The notes under the pieces: generated by a model
Databases searched by the model: none
What the model was told of the DNA's origin: nothing
What the model saw: the letters and a program-made list of their open reading frames with translations, nothing else
Assembly: GCF_000346615.1 (NCBI RefSeq)
Contig: NZ_ANNU01000044.1
Location: 1-64,000, forward strand
DNA: 64,000 nucleotides
Direction of reading: 5' to 3'
From: Nafulsella turpanensis ZLM-10
GTDB taxonomy: Bacteria > Bacteroidota > Bacteroidia > Cytophagales > Cyclobacteriaceae
In this document: piece after piece, positions 15,208 through 23,969 of the stretch
How the letters are laid out: each line of letters starts with the position of its first letter
Numbering within the stretch: position 1 is the stretch's first letter
Translations under genes and position numbers: made by a program

Positions 15208-15213
15208 ACAAAA

Positions 15214-15238
15214 AGCCCGAACACTTGTTTCGGGCTGA
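15214..15238 (-). terminator. terminator after the GH15-glucose dehydrogenase pair
   Basis: AGCCCGAA and TTCGGGCT form a perfect 8-bp stem at 15218-15236. On the minus strand it is followed by a run of T. It ends the dehydrogenase transcript just before the start of the barrel protein gene. Confidence 0.7.
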
Positions 15239-15294
15239 AAGTACGACGAAATTACTGAAAATGATAATCTGTGGCGGAAAGCTTTACCGCTATC

Positions 15295-16419
15295 TTACAG
15301 GCTTTTTTCGGGCTCTTTTTCTCCCCATTCTATCACTGTTTTAATATCTTCCTCCGATCGGAGGCTGAGGGCATCCATAAAGTCATTATAAGACACCCTG
15401 GTGGTAATGAGTGAGTCGATTAGGTTCCCGTACTTATTCTTTGATTTTTCAAGGTCGCTGATGGCCATGGCGAAGTGGCGGGTGCTCGCATTGACGCTGC
15501 CAAGGATAATCTGGTTCTTGAGCACCATCTGTTTCATGGTATCTGCTCCCTGAAAGCAGACCGGACGATCTCCACCCGGGATTCCCGTCATTACATAAAT
15601 GCCGTTTCGGCCCAGTACATCAATCAGCTCGAAGCTTAAGGAGGCCACACCGGTGGCTTCGAAAATAAAGTCAAACTCCCCGTACTGTTCATCAATATCG
15701 GTGGTTTTTATTTGGCGGCCATCGATATAGGAACCACCTATCTGTTGAAGGATTTGAGGGCGCCTGCTGTCTTCATCTACAATATCGAGCCCAACCACTT
15801 CGGCACCGCGTAAACGCAGGGCAAAAGCGGCTAAGAGACCAATGGCACCTACACCAGCAACCAGGGCTTTTTTACCTTTAAGCCAGTCTTCGTACTTAGC
15901 CTCCGGAAGGCGGGCAGCCTGTAGGGTAAGGGCTTCGTCGATGGCCTTGGCGGCCACTGACATTGGTTCGGTTAAAACGCCTACAGACCGAATGCTTACC
16001 GGGACCTTTACAATGTAATCTTCATGGTCGACTACATATTCTGTTTCAAAGCCATGGAGTTCCTTAATGCCTCTTTCTTTGTAGCGGCCGGTCCTGCACA
16101 TATCGCTGCGTCCGTTCTGGCAGGGCACACATTCGTTGCAGCCTCGGCGGACGGTAAAAACGGCAAAATCGCCTTCCTTTACTTTGCTTACCTCACTACC
16201 CACTTCTAATACCTGGCCAAACATTTCATGGCCGATGATGAGGTGCCGGCTGTGCTCCGGTGGATCGGCTCGGCCACCCAAAGCCTCCTCCCGGTCGGTG
16301 CCGCAAATGCCCACTTCCAGCATGCGCACTTTTACTTCATAGGGCGAGGAAAGAGAAGGTTCGGCTGAATCGATTAAACGGGTGTTGGTGGTGCCCGGTT
16401 CTATGGCTATTGCTTTCAT
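15295..16419 (-). CDS. glucose 1-dehydrogenase-like, zinc-dependent
   Basis: This is a 374-residue medium-chain dehydrogenase of the glucose dehydrogenase branch. It oxidises aldoses such as glucose to the lactone with NAD(P). Zinc ligands are Cys39 in GICGTDRE and His/Glu in GHEMFG near 64. The structural cysteines lie in RGCNECVPCQNGRSDMC. The C-terminal LTEPMSVAAKAIDEA and GVGAIGLLAAFALRLRGAEV match that family, not typical alcohol dehydrogenases. Its start overlaps the stop of the upstream GH15 gene by four bases, so the two are one operon: the glucosidase can release glucose and this enzyme can oxidise it. That link is inference. Confidence 0.85.
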   Translation of the reverse strand: MKAIAIEPGTTNTRLIDSAEPSLSSPYEVKVRMLEVGICGTDREEALGGRADPPEHSRHLIIGHEMFGQVLEVGSEVSKVKEGDFAVFTVRRGCNECVPCQNGRSDMCRTGRYKERGIKELHGFETEYVVDHEDYIVKVPVSIRSVGVLTEPMSVAAKAIDEALTLQAARLPEAKYEDWLKGKKALVAGVGAIGLLAAFALRLRGAEVVGLDIVDEDSRRPQILQQIGGSYIDGRQIKTTDIDEQYGEFDFIFEATGVASLSFELIDVLGRNGIYVMTGIPGGDRPVCFQGADTMKQMVLKNQIILGSVNASTRHFAMAISDLEKSKNKYGNLIDSLITTRVSYNDFMDALSLRSEEDIKTVIEWGEKEPEKSL

Positions 16420-18245
16420 AATGCGTTGTCGTTTAGTTCTTTGTTTCGTTGGTCATCGAGTTGCTGGTCGAGGCTAAGGGCGGCACTAATAAGGCCCAGG
16501 TGGGTAAAGGCCTGCGGAAAGTTACCCAGATGCTCTCCCCGGAAGCCCAGCTGCTCTGCATATAGCCCCAGGTGGTTGGCATAGCCGAGCATCTTCTCGA
16601 AATAAAGCCGTGCTTTCTGTATCTGCCCACCTCGGGCAAGACACTCCACATACCAGAAGGTGCACATCGAAAAGGTACCCTCTTCTCCCTCCAGGCCATC
16701 TGCCGCGGCTACTTCCGGCCGGTACCGGTATACCAGGGAGTCGGAAACCAGCTCCTCCTCAATTACTTTAAGGGTCGACACCCAGCGGGGGTCGCGGGCG
16801 CCAAGAAAGCGGATAAGAGGCATCAGCAGCGTAGCCCCATCTACTGTTTTGGAGCCTTTGCTCTGCACAAAACATTGCTTTTCTTCATCCCAGAAATCAT
16901 CGAACACCGACTGGTAAATTTTATCCCTTACCTTTTCCCAATGGTCCGGGAAGGGAAAAGGCCTCATTTTTCCGAGGCGGATGGCTCTGTCTACCGCTAC
17001 CCAGCACATCATGCGGGAGTAGAGGAAATGCCGCTGGCCACCCCGAACCTCCCAGATGCCTTCGTCCGGCTGGTTCCAGTTTTCACATAACCAGTTAATT
17101 TGCTGGATAAGGGACTGCCAGAGGTCGTATGAAATGGGTTCACCATATTTGTTGAAGAGGTATACCGCATCGAGCAGCTCCCCGTAAATATCGAGCTGAA
17201 GCTGGTCGTGAGCGCCATTACCAATACGTACAGGCCTGGAGTGGCGGTAGCCTTCCAGGTGGGGCAGTGTTTTTTCCGCCAGGTCAACGCTACCATCCAT
17301 TTTATACATAAGGCCAAGGTAGCCGGCACTGCCAATATCCTGGCATTTCTTTTCTATCCAGGACACAAAGCGGGCGGCTTCTTTGGTATAGCCCAGGCGA
17401 AGCATCGCATACATACTGAAGGAGGCATCACGAATCCAGGTATAGCGGTAGTCCCAGTTGCGCTCACCGCCTATCCATTCCGGCAGGCCAAAGGTTGGGG
17501 CGGCAGCGATGGAACCATATTTACGGGAGGTCAGGAGCTTAAGAACCAGGGCAGAGCGATTCACCACATCGCGCCAGCGCCCTTTGTAGCGCGACTTGGC
17601 CACCCAGGCCTTCCAGTAATTCATGGTCGCGTAGAGCGTGTTTTCTGCGAACTTCTCCACACTTACTTTGGCACTCTCGATATTATCCAGGTCCTCCAGC
17701 ACAAAATCGGCCTTTTCACCGGCCTTCAGGCTAAACTCCGTTATTACATCTCCCTCCGATATCCGGAGGGGAATACTGCTTTTGAGCTTCAGCACCACTC
17801 CGTCTTCTCCCTTGCTGCGGAAGTATACTTCATTTTCCTTTCGGTCTACCTCATGACCGCTTTGGGCATAGTTGAAGCGGGGCTGGCATTTGAGGAGAAA
17901 TTTAATTTCGCCCCTGATGCAGGAAACCCTTCGCACCAGGCTGTTGTCCTCGCAGTTTTCTGCCACCGGCATATAGTCTGTTATTTCGGCCACTCCTTCG
18001 GAGGACAGGAAGCGGGTGAGAAGAATGTTTGTATCGGGCAGGTACATCTGCTTGTTATGACATTCCTGGAGCACAGGATGAATAGAGAAGCGGCCTCCTT
18101 TTTCCTTGTCCAGTATAGCACCGAAAACAGAGGGAGAATCGAAGTCGGGGAAACACATGAAGTCAATGGAGCCATTCAGGCCCACCAGTGCGACTGTGTT
18201 TAAGTCTCCTATAATGCCGTAATTTTCTATCGGTTGATAATTCAT
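16416..18245 (-). CDS. glycoside hydrolase family 15 (glucoamylase/trehalase-like)
   Basis: The 609-residue cytoplasmic enzyme belongs to family GH15, which hydrolyses alpha-glucosidic bonds of starch fragments or trehalose by inversion. The N-terminal domain opens with the conserved IENYGIIGDLNTVALVGLNGSIDFMCFPDFDSPSVFG. The (alpha/alpha)6 barrel follows from about 230, with GGERNWDYRYTWIRDASFSMYA and the C-terminal block EGTFSMCTFWYVECLARGG holding one catalytic Glu. There is no signal peptide. It overlaps glucose dehydrogenase. Bacterial enzymes of this exact layout include trehalases, so the substrate may be trehalose. Confidence 0.88.
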   Translation of the reverse strand: MNYQPIENYGIIGDLNTVALVGLNGSIDFMCFPDFDSPSVFGAILDKEKGGRFSIHPVLQECHNKQMYLPDTNILLTRFLSSEGVAEITDYMPVAENCEDNSLVRRVSCIRGEIKFLLKCQPRFNYAQSGHEVDRKENEVYFRSKGEDGVVLKLKSSIPLRISEGDVITEFSLKAGEKADFVLEDLDNIESAKVSVEKFAENTLYATMNYWKAWVAKSRYKGRWRDVVNRSALVLKLLTSRKYGSIAAAPTFGLPEWIGGERNWDYRYTWIRDASFSMYAMLRLGYTKEAARFVSWIEKKCQDIGSAGYLGLMYKMDGSVDLAEKTLPHLEGYRHSRPVRIGNGAHDQLQLDIYGELLDAVYLFNKYGEPISYDLWQSLIQQINWLCENWNQPDEGIWEVRGGQRHFLYSRMMCWVAVDRAIRLGKMRPFPFPDHWEKVRDKIYQSVFDDFWDEEKQCFVQSKGSKTVDGATLLMPLIRFLGARDPRWVSTLKVIEEELVSDSLVYRYRPEVAAADGLEGEEGTFSMCTFWYVECLARGGQIQKARLYFEKMLGYANHLGLYAEQLGFRGEHLGNFPQAFTHLGLISAALSLDQQLDDQRNKELNDNAL

Positions 18246-18364
18246 TTAACACCTTGGCTTTGTGGTACATTCTAGGAATAAAAAGAGTATAGGGGAAAGA
18301 AGGTTTTGAGGGAAGGGCTTTTTTCTCTCTGGGGCAGTAGGACGAATACCTGGAACCAGGGGAA

Positions 18365-18398
18365 ATAAAAAAGCCCGGAGGGTTGCTCCGGGCTTTGC
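18365..18398 (-). terminator. terminator after accC
   Basis: AAGCCCGGAG and CTCCGGGCTT form a 10-bp stem with a five-base loop. On the minus strand it is followed by a T-run. It closes the accC transcript. Confidence 0.75.
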
Positions 18399-18418
18399 TA
18401 TGCAAAATAGGTGGTGGA

Positions 18419-19762
18419 TTATAATCCTGTAAGGTCGAAATTATCGAGGAATTTCGTAGTGAAATGCCCGGACTTAAAGGTGGGGTCGTCCATCAGGCGA
18501 ATGTGGAAAGGAATCGTTGTTTTAATTCCTTCAATCACAAATTCCTGTAGTGCCCTCTTCATTCTGGTTACACACTCTTCGCGCGACTGCCCGCTTACAA
18601 TAAGTTTGGCAATCATGCTATCGTAGTTCGGCGGAATGGTATAGCCGGCATATACGTGGCTGTCTACCCGAACCCCGTGGCCACCAGGCAGGTGCAGATT
18701 GGTAATCATGCCAGGGCTTGGACGGAAACCTTTTCCCGGATCCTCCGCATTGATGCGGCACTCCATGGCATACATTTTAGGGAAGTAGTTTTTGCCGCTG
18801 ATGGTCTCCCCGGCAGCTACTTTTATCTGCTCCTTAATCAGGTCGTAATCCGTTACTTCTTCGGTAATCGGGTGCTCTACCTGAATACGGGTATTCATTT
18901 CCATGAAGTAGAAGTTGCCATGCTTGTCGAGCAGAAACTCAATGGTACCGGCACCTTCATAATTAATGGCTTCGGCTCCTTTAATGGCCGCCTGCCCCAT
19001 CCTTTCGCGCAGCTCCTGGTTCAGAGCAGGCGAAGGGGTTTCCTCCAGCAGTTTCTGGTGACGGCGCTGAATAGAGCAGTCGCGTTCGGACAGGTGGCAG
19101 GCACGGCCGGTGCGGTCTCCTACAATCTGGATTTCGACGTGTCGTGGCTCTTCCACGAATTTCTCGAGGTACAGGCCATCGTTGCCAAAGGCTGCTCCGG
19201 CTTCCTGGCGGGCATCGTTCCATGCCTTTTCAAATTCGCTTTCGTCCTTGACAATACGCATGCCACGGCCACCGCCACCGGCAGTTGCTTTCAGGATTAC
19301 CGGGTAACCCATTTCCTTGGCAATTCCTTTTCCTTCGGCAACAGATTTAAGCAGGCCTTCCGAACCAGGAATAGTGGGAACGCCGGCAGCCTTCATGGTC
19401 GCCTTGGCCGTAGCCTTGTCGCCCATCTGGTTTATCATTTCGGCGCTGGCACCAATAAACTTGATGTTATTTTCCTCGCATATCTTGCTGAACGCTGCAT
19501 TCTCTGAAAGGAAGCCATAGCCAGGGTGAATGGCATCGGCATTGGTAATTTCAGCGGCAGCAATTATGTTAGGTATATTCAGGTACGAAAGGGAGCTTTG
19601 TGGAGGGCCAATGCAAACGGCCTCATCGGCAAAACGTACGTGCAAACTTTCTTTATCGGCCGTAGAGTATACTGCTACGGTTTTTATGCCCATCTCCCTG
19701 CAGGTACGGATAATACGCAGGGCAATTTCGCCCCGGTTTGCTATCAGTATTTTTTTAAACAC
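18419..19762 (-). CDS. accC: acetyl-CoA carboxylase, biotin carboxylase subunit
   Basis: This 447-residue subunit carboxylates biotin on AccB using ATP and bicarbonate, the first half-reaction of malonyl-CoA synthesis. The N-terminal fold has [21 protein letters not shown]. The ATP-grasp domain has [10 protein letters not shown] near 163 and [13 protein letters not shown]. The catalytic region shows [16 protein letters not shown] near 285-300. Length is normal for the family. It lies downstream of accB, but a strong terminator lies between the two genes, so its expression may partly depend on read-through or its own promoter. Confidence 0.95.
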   Translation of the reverse strand: MFKKILIANRGEIALRIIRTCREMGIKTVAVYSTADKESLHVRFADEAVCIGPPQSSLSYLNIPNIIAAAEITNADAIHPGYGFLSENAAFSKICEENNIKFIGASAEMINQMGDKATAKATMKAAGVPTIPGSEGLLKSVAEGKGIAKEMGYPVILKATAGGGGRGMRIVKDESEFEKAWNDARQEAGAAFGNDGLYLEKFVEEPRHVEIQIVGDRTGRACHLSERDCSIQRRHQKLLEETPSPALNQELRERMGQAAIKGAEAINYEGAGTIEFLLDKHGNFYFMEMNTRIQVEHPITEEVTDYDLIKEQIKVAAGETISGKNYFPKMYAMECRINAEDPGKGFRPSPGMITNLHLPGGHGVRVDSHVYAGYTIPPNYDSMIAKLIVSGQSREECVTRMKRALQEFVIEGIKTTIPFHIRLMDDPTFKSGHFTTKFLDNFDLTGL

Positions 19763-19789
19763 GGTATAGTTGGTTTAGTCAAAGTAAAA

Positions 19790-19816
19790 AGAAACACCCG
19801 AAAGGGGGGTGTTTCT
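19790..19816 (-). terminator. intrinsic terminator between accB and accC
   Basis: AGAAACACCC pairs with GGGTGTTTCT in a perfect 10-bp stem around a 7-base loop, followed by TTTT on the minus strand. It lies after the accB stop and before the accC start, so it should reduce accC transcription relative to accB. Confidence 0.7.
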
Positions 19817-19837
19817 GATGACGGTATTAGCCGGTCT

Positions 19838-20326
19838 TTAAGAAGGATCAACCAAAAAGAGTGGCTGGTCGTATTCTACCGGCGAGGCATTGTCGACCAG
19901 GATTTTTACAATCTTTCCTGAAACCTCTGATTCAATTTCGTTAAAGAGTTTCATGGCCTCCACGATACAAACTGTTTGTCCTGACTTCACTGTATCGCCT
20001 ACCTTTACAAAGGCGTCAGACTCAGGGTTTGCAGAGCGATAGAAGGTGCCAATCATAGGAGATTTAATCTCGATGTATTTGCTGCTATCTTCTTTTGGTG
20101 CACTGGCAGGCGCTTTTTCAGTTGTCTGCGGAGCTGGGGCCGCTGCCGGAGCAGGGTTTGCCGCAGGAGCCGCCGAAGAGGTACGTGGGGTAAATTCCGC
20201 GCTGGCCTGTGGGTTCGCCGAATGCTTTTTAACGGCTATTTTAAAGTCGCTGGTTTCGATGTTTACTTCGTCCAGCCCAGATTTTGAAATAAAATCGATG
20301 AGCTCTTGAATCTCTTGAGGTTTCAT
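19838..20326 (-). CDS. accB: acetyl-CoA carboxylase biotin carboxyl carrier protein
   Basis: This 162-residue carrier holds biotin on Lys126 in the invariant EAMKL motif and swings it between AccC and the carboxyltransferase. The N-terminal 35 residues bind AccC. Residues about 38-80 form a flexible linker rich in Ala and Pro ([15 protein letters not shown]). The biotinyl fold starts near 85 with [13 protein letters not shown]. The gene starts two bases after the efp stop on the same strand, so it is co-transcribed with efp. Confidence 0.95.
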   Translation of the reverse strand: MKPQEIQELIDFISKSGLDEVNIETSDFKIAVKKHSANPQASAEFTPRTSSAAPAANPAPAAAPAPQTTEKAPASAPKEDSSKYIEIKSPMIGTFYRSANPESDAFVKVGDTVKSGQTVCIVEAMKLFNEIESEVSGKIVKILVDNASPVEYDQPLFLVDPS

Positions 20327-20328
20327 AG

Positions 20329-20895
20329 TTAACGTTTTACTCTTTCCGAATAAGAATTTGTTCTGGTGTCGACACGGATGAACTCATCCTGGTCAATAAA
20401 TAAAGGAACCTGAATTGTTGCTCCGGTTTCCAGCTCAGCTGGTTTGGAAGCATTGGTAGCAGTATCACCTTTAAGGCCAGGCTCAGTATAAGTCACCTGC
20501 AGGTCCACAAAAGGAGGCAGCTCGCAGCTAAGAGGTGTTTCGGTTTCGGCATGGTAAAGCACATCTACTTCCTGACCTTCTTTCATAAGCTGAGGAGCGT
20601 TGATGAGCTTTTCTTCCAGCATTACCTGTTCGAAGGTTTCGCTGTCCATAAAGTGGTAACCCAGGTCATCTTTGTACAGGAACTGGTGCGGTCGTTTTTC
20701 GATGCGTGCCGTGGTTACTTTAGTGCCGGAGGAGAAAGTATTATCAATTACTTTTCCTGTGGTAACACTTTTAAGCTTTGTTCGCACAAAAGCAGGGCCT
20801 TTGCCTGGTTTTACGTGCTGGAATTCAACGATAGAATACAGGTCGTTGTTGAATTCAATGGTAAGTCCGTTTCTAAAGTCTGCGGTTGATGCCAT
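20329..20895 (-). CDS. efp: translation elongation factor P
   Basis: The 188-residue factor binds between P and E sites of the ribosome and rescues stalling at consecutive prolines. Its three beta-barrel domains are visible, and the tip of domain I carries Lys32 in [10 protein letters not shown], the position modified in bacteria with the EpmA/B or other systems. The C-terminal [17 protein letters not shown] closes the OB domain. Efp lies directly before accB, a Bacteroidota arrangement. A small GC-rich hairpin lies in its 5' leader. Confidence 0.95.
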   Translation of the reverse strand: MASTADFRNGLTIEFNNDLYSIVEFQHVKPGKGPAFVRTKLKSVTTGKVIDNTFSSGTKVTTARIEKRPHQFLYKDDLGYHFMDSETFEQVMLEEKLINAPQLMKEGQEVDVLYHAETETPLSCELPPFVDLQVTYTEPGLKGDTATNASKPAELETGATIQVPLFIDQDEFIRVDTRTNSYSERVKR

Positions 20896-21041
20896 TTATT
20901 TTACTTGCAAACCTGCCTTGCCGGCAGGCGGGTTTAAAAATATGCTAATTTTCTAACTTTTATTGCGTTTTTATGCTGAAAATGCGAGCTGCACCAAATA
21001 AAATTCAATTTAGCAATCTATCATTAATTTTAAAAGAAAGC

Positions 21042-22043
21042 TTATTGTTTCGGATCGTAGGCCCATTTTATCCAGACAGACCCCCAGGTAAAGCCGCCAC
21101 CGAAAGCTGCCAGTATTAAATTATCGCCTTTTTTAAGCTGGCTTTCATAATCCCACAGGCATAGGGGAAGAGTGCCGCTGGTCGTATTTCCATACCGGTG
21201 AATGTTGAGCATTACCTTTTCGCTGCCTACGCCCATACGGTTAGCCGTGGCGTCGATAATGCGTTTATTGGCCTGGTGGGGGACCAGCCACGAAACATCA
21301 TCGGCATTTAACTGGTTTCGCTCCATTATTTCTGCCGATACATCGGCCATATTGGTAACGGCAAATTTAAAAACAGCTGAGCCTTCCTGGTACACAAAGT
21401 GCTCGCGGGCAGCAACTGTTTCGAGAGATGCCGGCCTGCGGCTACCGCCGGCTTTCATGTGAAGGTGCTGTGCGCCTGCGCCATCGCAGCGGAGAATGGA
21501 ATCCATGACTCCTACCTCTTCAGTAGTAGGTTCCAGCATAACTGCGCCGGCTCCATCGCCGAAAATAATGCAGGTGGAGCGATCGGTGTAATCCACAATG
21601 GACGACATTTTATCAGAGCCAACAATCACTACCTTTTTACAGCTCCCTGTTTCAATAAATTTTGAGCCTGTATTAACCGCATATAAAAAGCCGGAACAGG
21701 CGGCCATTAAATCGTAACTAAAAGCATTTTTAGCGCCAATGGCATCGCATACTATGTTGGCCGTAGCCGGAAATACCATGTCGGGCGTTACCGTGGCGCA
21801 AATGAGGAGATCTATTTCTTCGGGCCGGGTTTTTGTTTTTTCAAGCAGGTCTTTTACCGCCTCAATCGCCATTACAGAGCTTCCCTTGTCTTCTCCTTTC
21901 AGGATATGCCTTTCCTTAATACCCGTACGGCTGGTAATCCATTCGTCGGTAGTGTCGACCATGGTTTCGAGCTCTTTGTTGGTTAACACATAGTCCGGCA
22001 CATATCCCTGCACACCTGTAATTGCCGCTCTGATTTTATTCAT
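21042..22043 (-). CDS. fabH: beta-ketoacyl-ACP synthase III
   Basis: The enzyme condenses acyl-CoA with malonyl-ACP to start fatty acid synthesis; it is a 333-residue thiolase-fold protein. The triad is complete: Cys116 in AACSGFLYA, His256 in VPHQAN and Asn286 in [11 protein letters not shown]. Substrate length cannot be told from sequence, but Bacteroidota usually make branched starters. The fused-E1 branched-chain dehydrogenase at 52.7 kb could supply such acyl-CoAs. It lies between rpmF and efp; plsX, often found here in other bacteria, is absent. A terminator separates it from rpmF. Confidence 0.95.
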   Translation of the reverse strand: MNKIRAAITGVQGYVPDYVLTNKELETMVDTTDEWITSRTGIKERHILKGEDKGSSVMAIEAVKDLLEKTKTRPEEIDLLICATVTPDMVFPATANIVCDAIGAKNAFSYDLMAACSGFLYAVNTGSKFIETGSCKKVVIVGSDKMSSIVDYTDRSTCIIFGDGAGAVMLEPTTEEVGVMDSILRCDGAGAQHLHMKAGGSRRPASLETVAAREHFVYQEGSAVFKFAVTNMADVSAEIMERNQLNADDVSWLVPHQANKRIIDATANRMGVGSEKVMLNIHRYGNTTSGTLPLCLWDYESQLKKGDNLILAAFGGGFTWGSVWIKWAYDPKQ

Positions 22044-22246
22044 ATAAAGAGGATATATAAAACGCTAATTTATTGCCGCCAGCTGCTTTTTAAAATGGTT
22101 AAAAAGCAAAGGGCAGGCAAAAGTATATTCCACAAAAATGAGTGCTTAATGCCAAAGATGCAAACCTAATGGATATAATTAAGCGGAACAGCTGTTAAAT
22201 AGCCGTTTACGCTGTTTAGGCTTGTGTTCTTCCATGTTTAAGCAGC

Positions 22247-22277
22247 AAAAAAAAACCTTACCATTAAAGCGGTAAGG
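22247..22277 (-). terminator. terminator after rpmF
   Basis: CCTTACC pairs with GGTAAGG around an eight-base loop, followed on the minus strand by nine T. It terminates the yceD-rpmF transcript, so fabH must use its own promoter. Confidence 0.75.
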
Positions 22278-22303
22278 CTTGTGAAATAATGTATAAAACA
22301 GGC

Positions 22304-22495
22304 TTATGCCAGTACTTCTTTTTCTAATACTACCTGACCTTTGTAATAAAGTTTGCCTTCGTGCCAGTAGGCCCGGTGCCACAGGTGGTGCTCACCGGTA
22401 GTAGGGCAAATTGCAAATTGCTTAGGAGTTGCCTTGTAGTGTGTTCTTCTCTTGTCTCTTCTGGATTTCGAGGTTTTACGTTTAGGATGCGCCAT
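22304..22495 (-). CDS. rpmF: 50S ribosomal protein L32
   Basis: This is a 63-residue ribosomal protein. It opens with [21 protein letters not shown], the standard basic L32 start, and continues with the [14 protein letters not shown] stretch. The four-cysteine zinc site of many L32 proteins is not present; only Cys29 remains, so it is a zinc-independent form. It follows yceD, its normal partner, by about 30 bp and is probably co-transcribed with it. Confidence 0.93.
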   Translation of the reverse strand: MAHPKRKTSKSRRDKRRTHYKATPKQFAICPTTGEHHLWHRAYWHEGKLYYKGQVVLEKEVLA

Positions 22496-22525
22496 TTTTT
22501 TTCTAAACTATTAAATTATGGTTTC

Positions 22526-23095
22526 TTAATTATTCTTCAGGTTTTTTAAAATTGCCCAGCGAGGATCGGTAGTATCTTCTTCAGGGGCTTCGTCGTCTTC
22601 GGTTTCTTCGCCCTCTTCCATGCTGCTGTACACCAGTCGGCCTTCGCTCAGTTCATCGAATTCATCCTCGTCCTCTTCTTCAAGATAATCCGGGTGAATT
22701 TTCTTCATCGGCAAAGATATACCGATAATTTCATAAATGAACTGCGCCAGGTTTATTTTTTGCGTATTCTGGGTAATAACTAAAATGTCATCATCCAATT
22801 CTACTTCTTCCTCACCGTACTTTACTATCAGCCGTTCATCCAGGTTTATCGGGTAGTCAAAGGTTTCCAGACTCCGATCGCAGGTTAATTCCACCTGTCC
22901 TTCTACATGTATATCGAGGGTTAACATCCGGGTGGATTTATTAAGTACCACCTCTGCGCGAGCGTTCCCTTTTTCAACTAATCCGTAATCAAACAAGGCA
23001 AAGAATGCATCATTTACTTCCATCTCATAGGTGTGCTCGCCATCGGCGATCCTAAAGATTTCAATGTCAAACTGCCTTTTTACTTTTGTTTCCAT
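22526..23095 (-). CDS. YceD/DUF177 family protein
   Basis: This 189-residue protein is of the DUF177 family, encoded before rpmF in most bacteria and linked to 23S rRNA accumulation in plants and E. coli. A beta-rich core contains LTCDRSLETFDYPIN and ERLIVKYGEEEVELDDD. The C-terminus is long and highly acidic (EDEDEFDELSEG and EEGEETEDDEAPEEDTTDPRWAILKNLKNN), ending in the conserved PRWAxLKxL motif. A promoter with TAAATTTG lies just upstream. Confidence 0.9.
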   Translation of the reverse strand: METKVKRQFDIEIFRIADGEHTYEMEVNDAFFALFDYGLVEKGNARAEVVLNKSTRMLTLDIHVEGQVELTCDRSLETFDYPINLDERLIVKYGEEEVELDDDILVITQNTQKINLAQFIYEIIGISLPMKKIHPDYLEEEDEDEFDELSEGRLVYSSMEEGEETEDDEAPEEDTTDPRWAILKNLKNN

Positions 23096-23116
23096 CTTTT
23101 TGGAAATTTAAGACCG

Positions 23117-23124
23117 CAAATTTA
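23117..23124 (-). promoter_or_regulatory. -7 element of the yceD-rpmF promoter
   Basis: TAAATTTG on the minus strand matches the Bacteroidota -7 consensus TAnnTTTG, 22 bp before the yceD start codon. The matching -33 box, at 19 bp, is only T-rich, so this is a moderate call. Confidence 0.4.
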
Positions 23125-23319
23125 TAAATATTTTCCTGAATAAAAAAGCTTCCGGTATATTCACCTGGATATGCCTGATTATTCTACAGTTGGTAAGCCT
23201 CCTGGAGCCAAAAAAGTTCTTTCCTGAAGCAGGATTTATTCTATGTTTTCAGGAGCCGGGCCATCCTGGGGTAAAGATTAAAGGTTGCAATGAGGAAGCA
23301 CTTCAGTGGCAGAGAAAGC

Positions 23320-23889
23320 TTAAAGCTTATCCAGAAAATTTCTGTCAGGATTTAGCCCTTCTTTATAGGCAGTAATGGAAGAGCCTGTTATTTTTTTAAA
23401 CTGCCCCGAAAGGTAATGGACACTGCTGTAGCCCAGCTTGTCGGCAATCTGGCTTACGTTAAGTTCCCCTTCGTCCAGCAGGGCCTTTACTCTTTCGATT
23501 CGGCAGCGGATATAGTAGTTTTCGATGGTGAGACCGTAGTGCCTGGTGAAATGCTTGGAGAGAGAAGAGTAGTTCCTGTGCAGGGAGTCAGCTAGGTAGC
23601 TGGAAAGAGTAGTGGCCGCACCCTTTGTTTCTTCCAGTTTCAGGTATTCTAGTATTTTCAGGCGAATCTGCTCTGTAAGTTGTGCATCCGGGTCGTTGAG
23701 TAGTTCGAAGCCCAGCTTTTTCAGCCTTCCTTCTGCCTCTGTTATGGAAAAGTTTTCTCCACTACGAATTTGGGCATAACCCAGCTGTACGTCCTCCACC
23801 TCGGCCCCAAGGTCTTCGAGCGTATCTCTCACCACCATTATGCAGCGGGGGCAAACCATATTTTTGATGTGGAGGATTTTTTCTTCCAT
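23320..23889 (-). CDS. HMA-AraC fusion transcription regulator
   Basis: The 189-residue protein joins a heavy-metal-associated (HMA-like) domain at residues 1-70 to an AraC-type DNA-binding domain at about 90-185. The first part has KNMVCPRCIMVVRDTLEDLG with the metal-binding CxxC in VCPRCI, and the betaalphabeta pattern of copper chaperones. The second part contains LNVSQIADKLGYSSVHYLSGQFKKITG, the second HTH of AraC proteins. It could sense copper or a similar metal ion and control transport genes. No metal transporter is adjacent, so the target is unknown. Its neighbours yceD and pdxA are unrelated. Confidence 0.85.
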   Translation of the reverse strand: MEEKILHIKNMVCPRCIMVVRDTLEDLGAEVEDVQLGYAQIRSGENFSITEAEGRLKKLGFELLNDPDAQLTEQIRLKILEYLKLEETKGAATTLSSYLADSLHRNYSSLSKHFTRHYGLTIENYYIRCRIERVKALLDEGELNVSQIADKLGYSSVHYLSGQFKKITGSSITAYKEGLNPDRNFLDKL

Positions 23890-23969
23890 TTCCCCTGGGT
23901 TTTACTTTGAAAAATAACCGCAAAGACGGTTTAGTTTAAAAGTCATCATGCTGCCATATGCTTGTCTTA

